NCBI GenBank assembly: GCA_028554645.1
Contig: JAQOOI010000022.1
Coordinates: 496,001-560,000 of the forward strand
Length of the DNA: 64,000 nt
Reading direction: 5' to 3'
Source of the DNA: Omphalotus guepiniiformis
Lineage: Eukaryota > Basidiomycota > Agaricomycetes > Agaricales > Omphalotaceae
Part shown: piece after piece, positions 1-10,742 of the stretch
How the letters are laid out: each line of letters begins with the position of its first letter
Position numbering within the stretch: the first letter of the stretch is position 1
Program-made: the position numbers and the translations under genes
Notes under the pieces: model-generated
The model's database searches: none
Told to the model about the DNA's origin: nothing
Seen by the model: the letters and a program-made list of their open reading frames with translations, nothing else

Positions 1-2
1 CC

Positions 3-875
3 AATCATGGTGATAAGGAGGGTGAATTTGATTCGACACATATTGTGATGAAGAAGTGGGCTGAATTCGAACGTGAACGTCGGTGGAAGAGTGGCACACA
101 GTCTCGCGATTCGACCTACTATGATAGAAAGACTGATTGTTTTCCCTTATCGTGCCGTGCTCCGCAGCTAATGAGTTTTAATAGGACTGATAGCAACCGC
201 TATTCGCTTGCGTCGAATTCAGACACTTTCCACCCTCCATCCAATAATGCCTTCGACGCAAGTACAGTGGAGTCTGCAAACTATTCCACACCGCGTCAAC
301 GGCATGATAGCAACACCCTTCTCATGCTTCCTGCGCCATTAGCGGTGAATCGACAACCGATGTCTTCCACGACGTCTGTCAGCGGTGCACGCTCAAGCGA
401 GGATGCCAATTATTCAGATTCCGGTTCTGGGTCGCACCTTCGACTTGTCCCGAGCTTCCAATCTGGAAGTGAGCAGCATGGCGATCATGATTCATCCGCT
501 TCGGGAACACGGTATGCCTCTCCTGGTCCTCCATACGAATCACCTGCGCCTCGAGTTGCGCCGGTCAATACCCGCAGTCCGCAGGCAGGCTACTCTGAGG
601 TGGCCAATCCATTCCACACCACATCTCCGGTGAGCTATGAGTCTGACACTGAAGAAAGGAATGGTGGTGGTGGTGGTGGCTATCGTGCTACCAGCCGCGG
701 TGTACGACTGACGGATAGCGGGCCTGTTCCCGGACCAGAGGGTGTACGTCGGGTGTCAAGACAGACAGGTAGAAGACCGCAGTCGCAGAATCGGTACTCA
801 CGGAATTCTACGGTGTTCAGCCTTCCTCCTGGAGCTGCGCCTCCTCAGCCTAGTTATAGCAGTGGTATTAATTAG
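3..875 (+). CDS. Probable chitin synthase, C-terminal tail (5' partial)
   Basis: The reading frame is open from the first bases of the window and ends at 875, so the N-terminal part, including any catalytic domain, lies outside. What is visible is a hydrophilic tail of about 290 residues: a charged start (KKWAEFERERRWKSGTQSR, then DSTYYD) followed by Ser/Pro/Tyr/Asn-rich sequence, a Gly run coded by GGT repeats at 663-680, and a Pro/Gly-rich end (SLPPGAAPPQPSY). From memory, the WAEFERERRWKSGTQSRDSTYYD-type segment resembles the cytoplasmic C-terminus of basidiomycete class III-like chitin synthases, which make cell-wall chitin at the plasma membrane. No catalytic motif can be checked here. 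An alternative is another membrane protein with a disordered tail. A short intron near residues 45-60 is possible but I see no good donor. Confidence 0.5.
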   Translation, partial: NHGDKEGEFDSTHIVMKKWAEFERERRWKSGTQSRDSTYYDRKTDCFPLSCRAPQLMSFNRTDSNRYSLASNSDTFHPPSNNAFDASTVESANYSTPRQRHDSNTLLMLPAPLAVNRQPMSSTTSVSGARSSEDANYSDSGSGSHLRLVPSFQSGSEQHGDHDSSASGTRYASPGPPYESPAPRVAPVNTRSPQAGYSEVANPFHTTSPVSYESDTEERNGGGGGGYRATSRGVRLTDSGPVPGPEGVRRVSRQTGRRPQSQNRYSRNSTVFSLPPGAAPPQPSYSSGIN

Positions 876-1326
876 TGACACAGACTGGCCAGTGACCATC
901 TTTCGCATAATTTCCACGTATTACCTACATAGCAGCTCTACGTCTTCTTAAGTACTTTCTTGTCTCCTCATGAACTTCAGACGGACAACGATTTTCTTCA
1001 TTCCAGTACATTCATGATGTTCATTTTCTCATTGGTATCCATGGAAACTTTCTTTTGGATCCGTTCTTTTTTTGATTTTAGCGGACTACTACACTATTGC
1101 TTATGATACCTGATGCCCTCCTTCTTGCTCTAGCCAAGTACCGTATATTGTAATGAATGTATTCAAGCTCAGTTAAGAAATCGTGTTTCAAGCTCAAGTG
1201 AGCATTTCGACAGGAAGTAATCACGCAACACGCGGCAACCAACCAATTCAATTGCACCATTCGGTCTGCCCTTGACTTACTTGGCCTGTCCCTGACAGGC
1301 TTTGTTTGTTGCTTCTCTCTACTCTA
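876..1326. other. Intergenic region
   Basis: This is the 3' flank of the first gene and the 5' flank of the Whi2-like gene. It is T-rich and I see no gene, RNA or repeat in it. Confidence 0.6.
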
Positions 1327-2471
1327 ATGGCCACGAATTCCTCACCAATAACTCAAGTGTCCCAAACACCAGCTCATGTCAATTTACAACATCAGCCTCA
1401 ACTGTTGACGAGACTGCTGCTAGACCTGCGTGGCAAACGCTATGAAGTCGATCGAGAAACCATAATGAACCTGCCAGAATCTGTTCTGCTCTGTCTTTTT
1501 CCCAATGGACTAGTTCTGAGTCGTCAGAGCGCGGTTATGGATGGTGGAGAGGAAGAGGAGGAGGATGTATATGTCGTCGACGTACGTGTTTGACTCGTGT
1601 TTTAGTTCAGTTTGAGCCGCTGACTTGTAAGGGCTTTCAGTTTGACCCAGATTGTTTTCAATACGTTCTATCGTTCTTTCGCAATGCCTCAGAGACGTTC
1701 TACGGGACCGACACAGCGCCAGGGTTGTTTGTTGCGCAACAGAACCTGCAGGATCTAGCTTCGTCTGATCCTGGTGGCCCAACACCCTCACAAAACCCGT
1801 TGATCTCAAAACAGGCTATTATTGTGCTGCGGGAGGAGCTTGAGTATTTCTCTATACCGCCCAAGGATGGTTCGGCGAGTATAGACCAAAATGGGATCGC
1901 GTCTGAGCCGTTGGTGAACATTAAACGGCGTTGTGGGGATTATCTTATGAACAAGCGCAGTATCTTCACGGCACTTCAGAGGAATGTGAATAAGGAAAAT
2001 AATGTTGCTGAGCAGCATCTCATTGACATGCTTTGCATGAGGTGTGTCTTTTTATGCTATGGCTTATGCTTCCTGTCACTGACAGACGCTTTGGGACAGT
2101 GGTTTTAATCGTGAGGATGAATGGGGTTTTCGAGCATTGGAACCTTCGAGATGCTGTATATCGTCAATAGCACTCGTGCTTCTCAAAACTGGGATTGTTC
2201 ATCATCCGAGCAACGAAAAGCCTGTTGATATTGATTATCAACAGATGGCGACTGCTCAGAAATTGCTTCTTTTCTGGAGGAAACCTGCACGTATGTGCCT
2301 TGCTTGGAATACTGGGAGCTAGTACTGAATATGAAAACCCTATATATATAGCGTAAATGCTGGTGGGACGGTCTGGATATCGAATTACCGGCTTCCGAAA
2401 CCGATTCTGGTAGAACTATCAAGTTATGGGCGCGCCGAGTATGGACACTAGAGCTTAGTTTGGTACGTTGA
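1327..2471 (+). CDS. Whi2-like BTB/POZ-domain protein
   Basis: Four exons: 1327-1581, 1641-2041, 2100 to about 2286-2290, and 2352-2471, giving about 320 aa. The N-terminal half is a BTB/POZ fold: LLLDLRGKRYEVDRETIMNL, then PESVLLCLFPNG, then after intron 1 FDPDCFQYVLSFFRN. Downstream are conserved blocks such as KQAIIVLREELEYFSIPPK, NKENNVAEQHLIDMLCM, LEPSRCCISSIALVLLKTG, and the C-terminal KCWWDG and RRVWTLELS. This pattern is known from fungal homologues of yeast Whi2, which with Psr phosphatases acts in stress response and nutrient-dependent growth control. The ATG at 1327 is used because the leader from 1306 has no conservation. The third intron is odd: the good GTATGT donor at 2291 paired with the AG at 2350-2351 breaks the frame. 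A GC-AG intron starting at 2287 keeps it. Confidence 0.75.
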
Positions 2472-3282
2472 GAGTATATTCATGGTATTTTTGAATTCTC
2501 CTTCTCACGCACGCAAATGTACTTTTTTTTTTGTCTGGCAGATCTAGTTTCGTTTTCTAGGTTTCTTCTCAGCACTTGGCTTTTCGGATTTCTTCATAGT
2601 CTTCTACACCTCACTGCACGGATACCCTCTTTTCATTTTACAATAACATATACGATCCTTGTAACTTCCATCCGTCAAGAATCCAGCATGCACGATCCCT
2701 GCGCATGGCGTAGGTGATGGGTGAACGTGAGGTTTAACCCGCCCTCTCATGTCTCCGGTGACTGCGAGTTCGTGGGACCTTTCATACTGCTTTGCCTGCT
2801 TGCCAGGCACATTCATCAGCAAGCAGACACATTCATCAAACGGCGATGGACACGCGGAAACCTTCTAACTTACTGGTGTAGTTATCGTAAGAACTGAAGT
2901 CCAATCATGCGAAATGCTATGCTAAGTTGGTGTGCATACACCCAGTAGTGTAGATTACATAGTAAGCATTGCTGTTTGGGTTGAGCGGACAAGCTGTGAA
3001 GATGGAAAAGATAGGAACACAGTGATTGTAAGGAGTGACGTAATTCGTGGTTTATATACGGATTGAGTGTGGCGTAGATCCCTTGCTTTCCTTTGTCTCC
3101 CGTACACCCTCAATCAGGTTTTTACCGAGCCTTTCAAGTTTTCGCCTCGAGGCTACCACGCGGTCCAAGGTGTCTCAAAGCAGTGTTATTCTTCTTACAT
3201 CCTTTGCTATCCCGCTTTCGGCTTTCGGAACTTTACAGATCTGGTATTTATATCAACTAATACCCTTAATTCTGGATCGACA
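2472..3282. other. Intergenic region
   Basis: About 0.8 kb between two same-strand genes. A TATA-like string (tttatatac) lies near 3051-3059, about 230 bases before the next start codon, so its role is doubtful. I see no gene here. Confidence 0.5.
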
Positions 3283-6110
3283 ATGTCCTCTTCTTCGTCT
3301 TCTCCTCCATCATATACGTCTGCAGTGGGTATTGTTAAGGATGAAAAGTCTTCTTCGAGGACTCGTGACGGTGACGGTTCCCCTGTGCGGAAGAGCGAAG
3401 GCAGGAAGGAAGACGTGGAGCTGCCACGGCGGAGAGCTCGACATTCTAGGCAACTCTCTGAAAATGATATTCAACACTTGTCCGCCCAAATACGCAGTTC
3501 CAAGAACTTTGACGCTGAATTCCTGCGTAAGCTCGCAAAGCAGGGTGGCTTACCAGACGAATATAATGGAAAGGAACTTCCCAAGTTCAGGGTGATTACT
3601 GGATCAGAGGCTGCTGAGGTGTATAATAATGCTATACGGTGAGAGATGTCTTGAGTTTCTGTGGCTTTCAGTGTATACTAATCATGAGGAGCGACTAGGG
3701 AGGATGACCATCGGTCTACAACATCTCACGATCGGTCAAGAGGCGCTCGAGTGTTCGATCAGCGTCCAGTAGTCTTTGCATATCCTGGGATACGCGCAGG
3801 TCGGAAAGTGGTAGACTTCTACATGTCATGGAAAGGCAAAACGGTAGGCATGCGGTTGTGTTCTTAATTTCCGGTCCACACTAATCATTTGACATGTCAG
3901 AAAGCACATCGTTTGAAAGGTGTATACGATCTCCTTTGTTCCCCCACTTGTTCCCGGTCATCCTGATACGTTTCGCTGCGTAGGTGCCGGCCGAAGATCT
4001 GACATCCTCGATGAAGAATTCAAGAAAGTCATCAAAACGTTCGATAAGGACCACAAGCGACTATCGTAAACACGATCTCCTATCTGATTTATGCTCACAT
4101 TGCTTGACGCTGTGTTACAGGAAGATGTCGACTTCGACAGATGAAATACCACTGCTTCCGAAGAGCACAGTCGGAAGTTCGCGACCTCCGACGGTTGTTC
4201 AAACAGAGTCGGCGCCTGCCGTGCTCACTACAACTAATTTGGCAGAATCAGGTTAGAACTCTTTGTTCTCAGTGATTTTCATGCATCTCTGACTAGTACA
4301 AGATCCCAAAAGGCCTCCGCTGAGCAGCAGAGAAAGTAATACTAGTGTTGTGTCTCTTCCCTACCTTGATGCACTTGGAGCTGGTCCTTCTGAAACCCGA
4401 GGTAAGGAAACCGCTGGCCATGTCATAGAGGTTAAGGGATGAATTCTCATTATCTGTGCTTTGTATAGTGCCGCTTCGGATTGTCAACCCTGATCCGGCG
4501 TCTTCGTATGTATTCTCAGAATATTCTCTTCACAGTTTCTCATTCGCATGATCAATAGGTCTACCTCTTCGGGTACGGTTCATCCTTGGAGATCGTGCTG
4601 GCATTACTCAACACCGCTTTCCCTTCATTACCAGATTCTAGACGTTCTTCACTCGTAAACAACAACGGCAAGTCGAGTAAAGGAGGTAAGGCGGCATGTT
4701 CTCAACGGCTTGCCTTGCGGCCAAACTCATCTCCGTTCTCATTACAGAAACTGGGTCTCCGAGAACCTCCGGGAACAAACTTTCGATTGTCGAGGAGGAA
4801 GGTTTGTTTGATATTTTTCGAACAGACAGGCATTCACCTTGCTGATCGATCTTTTTGCAGCCGAAACAACTAGCACTAGAGAGTCAGTTTTTAGTTTCGT
4901 TTGTTCCGGACATGACCTAATACCATGATCGACAGTCATTCCAAACATTCCAAACATCGACATCGATCAAGTGAACCGTCGTCAACTCCGTCAAGCTCTT
5001 CCGAGAGTTTGCCAAGCTACCGTGGCAAAAACGACAACTCCGATGAAATCTTGATTGTACTATTGGATGACAAGAAAGCGTGGCACGGGTATGTCGATAT
5101 CGATGAGAAAATGAAGTAGCGGAGCTGATGTCGGTTTATGTAGGTTGACTGGAAGACGTGATTCTACGAAATCAGTCGCTTCACTCGCTCGGAAGCCTTC
5201 CCAGCGCGTGTCTCCTTGGAGTGGACCTATAGCTTACTCTCAAGGGGAAATACATCGCTACTTGCCTGGCGCTGTAATAGAGCAGGATGCGGTGTTTGAG
5301 ACGGACCTCTCATCGTCCGAGTCTGATGATTCGGACTCTGATGATGATGATGATGACAGCGACTCTTATCCGAATCAAGCAGTCGTTCCGCTTCGAAGAG
5401 CGTTTTCGGGGATGGGAATGCACTCTTCTGCACCTCCTACCCGTGCTCCAACTCCTGCTTCTCATCTTGTTTCTTCGCCCCCAGCAGCAATATATGCGAA
5501 TACACCTGCAGCACCGTCTTATATACATCCTTCACCAGCTGGCACACATGTAGCCTCATTACAGAGTCCCTACCCGGTGTCCGTTCTCAATCTTCCCCCT
5601 CGAACCTCGACACCCTTATCTCATACCACAGTCCCTGCTGCTATATACTCAGGCGTTACTGGAGCCTCACCCTATATTCATTCAACACCTTTGGGCGCAC
5701 ATCCTGCCTCGTTACACCAAAGTCCATACTCAATGTCAGCTCCCAACCTCCCTGATAACACACCCTACGTCTTTCCATGGATATCGGACGATCACAATAT
5801 GGCTGCAGCTGCGATGTCTCCTGCACAGAATCAGTCTCGGCAGGCGACGTGGGTGACTCCCGCGGCTGTGTATAGTAGTCCTTATGTGCCAGCTGCGCAG
5901 TTACCGTACCCTTATGGTAATACGTCAGCGTCTCAGGCGGCTCCGCCGTCGTTGTATGCGTCAACTCCGTATACTGGCGCGTCGGTTCATCAGTCGCTAC
6001 CGCCTATTTCGACGTATGTGAGTCCGTATATGGAGGCGTCGCAGCAGCCTTTGCCTCCTTCCACTTATCCTAGTCCTTATGTTAGGGCACACACTCCTAA
6101 TTATTTGTAA
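3283..6110 (+). CDS. Unknown multi-exon protein with acidic and P/S/Y-rich low-complexity regions
   Basis: About 12 exons can be chained in frame: 3283-3638, 3699-3843, 3901-3919, 3984-4065, 4121-4251, about 4303-4400, several short ones to about 5095, and a last exon from about 5144 to 6110. The 19-nt exon at 3901-3919 is among the shortest here. The N-terminus has a moderately conserved-looking part (FRVITGSEAAEVYNNAIR, then VFAYPGIRAGRKVVDFYMSW and FKKVIKTFDKDHKRLS). The middle is Ser/Thr-rich. The last exon carries an acidic Ser/Asp run coded by GAT repeats at 5313-5360, then about 230 residues of Pro/Ser/Tyr/Ala-rich quasi-repeats (SPYV, YxSPY, ASL). The start at 3283 is preferred over the upstream non-ATG extension. 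I do not recognise a family. Disorder is predicted by eye only. Confidence 0.55.
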
Positions 6111-6665
6111 ATATTCTCTTTTTCTGCATTTCGAGTTTTCGGGGTTTTCGAAGGATTGCTATCGTCAGGTTACGCTCATTTCTCGCTATCATGCTATCTC
6201 TTTGCTCTCGAGGTCACAGCTCCGGCGGCGGCGTTTGTTGGCTTCCGAGTTGAAGCTAGCAAAACAAAAATATTATTCTCGTGTGTTTATAAAGATAACG
6301 ATTGTATGAATATCCACTACTAATAGCTCATTGTATATACACTGGATAATAGAACTACGAACACTGTAGCTTGGATTCGAGAATGGTATCACTACATACC
6401 ACTATCTGACGGAAATGTGCCTTACTACTTGGTAGCATCTGATCATGTTCAATGTCATTAGTATTAGTAACAGCACCGCCCATACTACAATTCCAACTCG
6501 ACGCCCCGCCAAGCTCTCACTGACTGCGCATTCTGTGGCATTATATATATATCTCACTGCACACTCTTAGTCGTTCTTTACATTTACATCCTCACTTCGC
6601 CGCAGGTCGCGTCTTACTAGCCCGCAAAATCACACACGATATAGAAGAGCTATTTACAACTTTCG
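6111..6665. other. Intergenic region with AT-run upstream of the MINDY gene
   Basis: This holds the 3' flank of the unknown gene and the 5' flank of the MINDY gene. An alternating TA run near 6540-6553 lies about 115 bases before the ATG at 6666 and may be a TATA-type element. Nothing else is seen. Confidence 0.4.
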
Positions 6666-8260
6666 ATGGCGGAACAACTGGCTTCGGATACACGAGCTTC
6701 AATCGCTGATGTTTGGTATTTGAAAACTGTAGAGTTTGGAGAAGACGAGAGCAAGAGAAGGGTTACTATCATAACACAGAATTATAATGGGTGCGTTTCA
6801 AGTCTTCATTACATATGGCCCCTGGCCCCTTTTTTCCTAGCAAACAGTCCGTTCTAACCTAACGCGTTGTACCCACAGACCGTGTTCTTTCATTGCAATA
6901 TGTTCGTATATTCGGATTTATACATCGCAGAGCGTAGCTGATCAGAAATGGGGGGCCAGGTAACATACTCATTCTAAGAGGTTCAATCAAAATTCTTCCT
7001 CCAACTCGACAAACCGTGTCATACGAGTTTTTATCGCAACTTGTCGCGGATTACCTCTTGACAAACTGTCCTGATGTTGATATATCAGCTGCTCTCTCTA
7101 TAATGCCTCATACTCAAAGTAAGTAACTTCACTTGTCCATTCCACCACCGCCCCCCTTTCGAGTTGTACAGAACCCTACGACTGATGCTGTAGTGCTCGT
7201 GTCTGTGTCTGTGTCTCCATCGTCTGGTGACTGTCCCCTTCCTGTTCTGTTACTACCATCACCACCACCATCTAGAGGGAATGGACCTGAATCCTCTATT
7301 CACCGGCGCAAGATCTTTTCGACCAGGCGGAACAGGCGGAGAACTCAAATTGTTTGAGCAAGTCGGTATCGAATTGGTACACGGCTGGCTAGTCGACCCA
7401 GATAGCGCAGAAGCAAAAGTCCTTGCCAAGTCAGAGGACTACGATACTGCAGTCACGTTAATTGCTGATGCGGATCATGTAGCAAAGGGACAGTTGGTTG
7501 TGGAGGAATCGGATATACCTCAAGCTGGGTCGAGTAAATCGCCTTCGGAGTCGCCTTCGTGGACGGATGAGGAAAGAGAGAAGATTGAAGATGGTGAGTT
7601 GTGCAGTATGCCAATATACTAGCGCTCTGCGCGTGTTTAATGTGTATTTCTCATACTTCTCCCAGCTACCGTCGTACGCCAGTTCCTCGACAGCACACAG
7701 TCCCAATTAACCTACCACGGTCTCTTCCACCTCGCCACAAGTATAGAACCAGGTTCTCTAGTAGCCCTCTACCGCAACCTACACCTCTCCGTACTCTATA
7801 AACGCGAGTCACCTTCAGAAGACACGTCGTTGTACACTCTAGTCACCGATCAAGTGTTCCTGCACGAACCATCGATCGTCTGGGAGAGACTAGAAGACAT
7901 TGACGGAGGCTGGTCAACGTTTGTTGATCACAATTTCGTAAAGTCGAGCCCGGCGGGAGGAGATTTCGCTGGACAAACAGCGGAGCAGGCTTTGAGAGCT
8001 GCGGAGATTGAAGCGGGGCAGTTTGTTCCTTCGGATCCTGCAGAGTACGGGTTTTTGTCATTTAGCCCTACTTCTGGATTGAACTAACTCTTTACTTTAG
8101 TCTTGCACTTGCCCAACAGCTTCAAGCGGAGGAAAATGATCGAGCGCGCCAGGAACGAGCGTATTATGCGCAGGAGAAGGAGCGTAGACGGATAGCTGAA
8201 CAGCAGGCTATAGAGGGTAAGAAGCGCCGCAAGTCGAAGAAGGATTGCATTATTATGTAG
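6666..8260 (+). CDS. MINDY-family (DUF544) ubiquitin carboxyl hydrolase with C-terminal CAAX motif
   Basis: Six exons (6666-6790, 6879-6901, 6960-7118, 7276-7593, 7666-8050, 8101-8260) splice to 389 aa. The N-terminus reads LKTVEFGEDE, then TQNYNGPCSFIAICNILIL with the catalytic Gln and Cys pattern of MINDY-1 (QNxNGPC). The catalytic-His region is LYRNLHLSVLYK, followed by TDQVF. Near the C-terminus LALAQQLQAEEN fits a MIU ubiquitin-binding helix, and the protein ends in a polybasic stretch KKRRKSKKD plus CIIM, a CAAX prenylation motif. MINDY enzymes trim K48-linked ubiquitin chains from the distal end. The MIU and CAAX layout matches what is known of animal MINDY-1. The 23-nt exon 2 carries the active-site Cys. 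The frame is intact and all introns are GT-AG, so the gene looks functional; membrane attachment is inference. Confidence 0.85.
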
Positions 8261-8537
8261 AGGAATCTTATACCATCACAATCTGTTTTTACGAAGATCA
8301 TATAGTATACGTATACCTAACCTATACAATTTTTAATATTCAAACTCTGACACGGTGCAGCAACACTGACGCAAACTCTCTTGAGACGACCTCTAATTAC
8401 TCGGATACATCAAGAATAAGTATAGAAAACTCTGTGGAGATACAATAGTAAATTGCAAAGATATGCAGCCAACACGAAACACCAAATACACAATGTCTAG
8501 TAACCGTGACGTCTATATGGGAACCCTCGCTGGACCT

Positions 8538-10033
8538 CTAAGCACCAACGGCCTGCAGTTCGGGCTGGGGAGAAATGGAAAGACCAGCAACCTTTTCAGC
8601 AGCTTCTGTGATGGCTGAGTTGGAGGAGAGAACAGATACTTCCTTAGTGTGGGTCTCTTCTTTCTCCGCTTGCTCCTCGCTGAATGAAGAGAAACTCGTA
8701 AGCTAAAGCAAGAGCTGCAAGCTACAAGGGATACGAACAGTTGGGGCGCTGACGATTCAATCGGCACTTCGGTAGAAGACTCCGTCGAATCCTTCACGCC
8801 GTTGGTTTGAGATTCTTCAGCTGACCCAGCATCAAGATCTTCATGAACACGAGTACCGTCTGGAGCAATTCCGCACGTCCTTCCCATTCGTTAGTGGACC
8901 ACATTAACCTTTCGAAATATACCATTGAACACACTCAATGATTTGTTTCCAATAACTTTCATGCTCAAATTCAAACGCGTACTCGCCACCAAATTCAGCT
9001 TCGAGTTGTGAAGCTGGTACTAGCTCGAGTAGATCGGGATTGAAACGCATCTTTTGGCAAGTATTAGACGCGATATGAATGATCCTTCACGAGCAATCAA
9101 CGCATCTTGTCTCTAGTGACTGGATCCAAGAAAGGTGAAATGCCTTTGTAGAAGAAGTTGAGAAGAAAGGGTAAGTTGGTGACAATAGCTCTTCCCAACG
9201 TTTCGACATAGTGGTGTTGAAGGATAGTAAGCACCTGCACAAGTAATCAGATACTTATACGGAGACAAATAGAGGTCATCGAGGTGAACCTTGCTTGCCA
9301 CAGAGATGGAAGGATTGGTGCGAAGGGTCGTGGTTTTGTAGTCAACGATGATGACCAAAGATTCTTGGCCAGGAGGCATGAGGTCTTTCGCTCGTTCTCT
9401 AAAAGCCGCGCAGAAACGTGATCAGAGAACCAACAAGGTAGGGATAATTGAACAGCGCGTACAAACACCAGACCAGATGTCTGAGTTGTCGTGGGCTCGT
9501 TTCTGTGTTTTGCCGCCCAGGTCGCATGTAGATAATAGGCCGGCCATCTTTGTCAAAACCGTTGATGAGGCTGTAAACATAAGAACGGCCGTCAGAACCC
9601 AGGTTCTTGTGGACAAAGAAAAAAAGACGAGTGTACATCTTCCCGCTCTCATCCTCAATCTTGATTTCATCTGGCGGTATGAGTTCAGGTTTGAAGTTTC
9701 TACGCCATTCCAAAGTTCCTTTGATACGTTTCTTTCCGTCATTCAGATTCCACTTTGCCGCCCGCATATACCGAGGAATTGTATCTGGCCTATTCAACCA
9801 GCGTTTCTCCCATTTATGATAGGAATCACTTTCTGGTAGCATTAAGCTATAGGCATACTAAAAATCCCCAGCCGTTAATAAACACAACCTGGAAGCAATC
9901 TTAATACTATGAATTTCACCTCGCGTAGATCGTCTATTAAAGACTTTTGATGTTCGTCATAGTCATGAACGGGACCAATTTTAACGTCAGGATCAGGCTT
10001 GGTTAAGATTTTCGTCGTCGCCGTCGCAGACAT
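8538..10033 (-). CDS. Sec14-like (CRAL-TRIO) phosphatidylinositol transfer protein
   Basis: The start is the ATG at 10033 (MSATATTKILTKPDPD). An upstream in-frame extension is less likely. The CRAL-TRIO N-terminal helix region reads RWLNRPDTIPRYMRAAKWN, then LEWRRNFKPELIPPDEI. The lipid-binding fold follows: GKMYTRLFFFVHKN, DGRPIIYMRPGRQN, QESLVIIVDYKTTTL, ILQHHYVETLGRAIVTNLP, FLLNFFYKGISPFLDP and RDKMRFNPDLLELV. These are typical of fungal Sec14 homologues (Pdr16/Sfh3 type), which exchange phosphatidylinositol and sterol or phosphatidylcholine between membranes. After FEHESYWKQIIEC comes a Ser/Glu-rich tail ending QPELQAVGA. Two short introns near the end (about 43 and 65 nt) are needed to reach the stop at 8538. 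Its 3' end faces the MINDY gene with about 280 bases between stops. Confidence 0.8.
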
Positions 10034-10453
10034 CGTGGTGGTCAAAGAAAACAATGCATTCGTAAGACCGCGTTGGCTGTACCATGTTCGGCTCTGAAGC
10101 AATCTTGATTTACGTAAAGCGCGTGGCATAAAAAAAGTACCCGGATCCGGTTTTTCATTCGATGTCGGTCAGGTACGGCCAAAGCAACAAAAATGGTACC
10201 GCATTCAAGTGACCTGCAAGAGATTTGTTACAGCTCAATCACAGCTACAAACCAATCTCGTAAAGAGTATTGCAGCAGAGGATACTCACATACTCACATA
10301 TTGTATATCCTGACCCATGCCAAGCCTCCCTTCGAATTTTCGGCGTTGGCAGTGAATCAATGACGGAATTTGACAAATGACACCTTTGACTCAAATATTC
10401 CGTTGGTCCGTGGTCGGCCGCCGGGGGAGGACATGGTCGAAAGATAAAAAGTA
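10034..10453. other. Intergenic region between Sec14-like gene and tRNA
   Basis: Promoter side of the Sec14-like gene. I see nothing identifiable. Confidence 0.4.
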
Positions 10454-10554
10454 TGGTAAGACTGGGACTTGAACCCAGGCGGGATTTCTCCCATGAGAAG
10501 GGAAGTTCGAGAATGAACTTGAGTCACACGCCTTAACCGCTCGGCCATCTTACC
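10454..10554 (-). tRNA. tRNA-Leu(CAA), intron-containing
   Basis: On the minus strand a 101-nt cloverleaf can be folded. Acceptor GGTAAGA pairs with TCTTACC and the discriminator is A, as in tRNA-Leu. The D-arm is GCC-GAGCGGTTAA-GGC. The anticodon loop CTCAAG gives CAA. The long variable arm is GGGA-GAAA-TCCC. The T-arm is CTGGG-TTCAAGT-CCCAG. Placing an 18-nt intron one base 3' of the anticodon gives an 83-nt mature tRNA, normal for Leu. The anticodon stem then has one central T-T mismatch (TGTGA against TCTCA). A poly-T run follows the 3' end, as expected for RNA polymerase III termination. A and B boxes are present within the D and T arms. Confidence 0.85.
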
Positions 10555-10742
10555 CATGATGTTTATGTGAAGCTGTAAGGTACAGATCTGTACCGAATAT
10601 ACTGGACACCTTTTGTACTACGAAATTCTCCTTCTGTCTGCATAAACATTGATATTCTCATGGAAGGCCGTTTCATTTTTGCTATCGAGTACATACTTAC
10701 AAAATACGCAAACACCTATATTCCTTCACTCATCTAAATAAA

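Noticed and set aside
5313..5360. GAT-repeat microsatellite as a separate element
   Set aside because: It is in frame and codes the Asp/Ser run of the unknown protein at 3283-6110.
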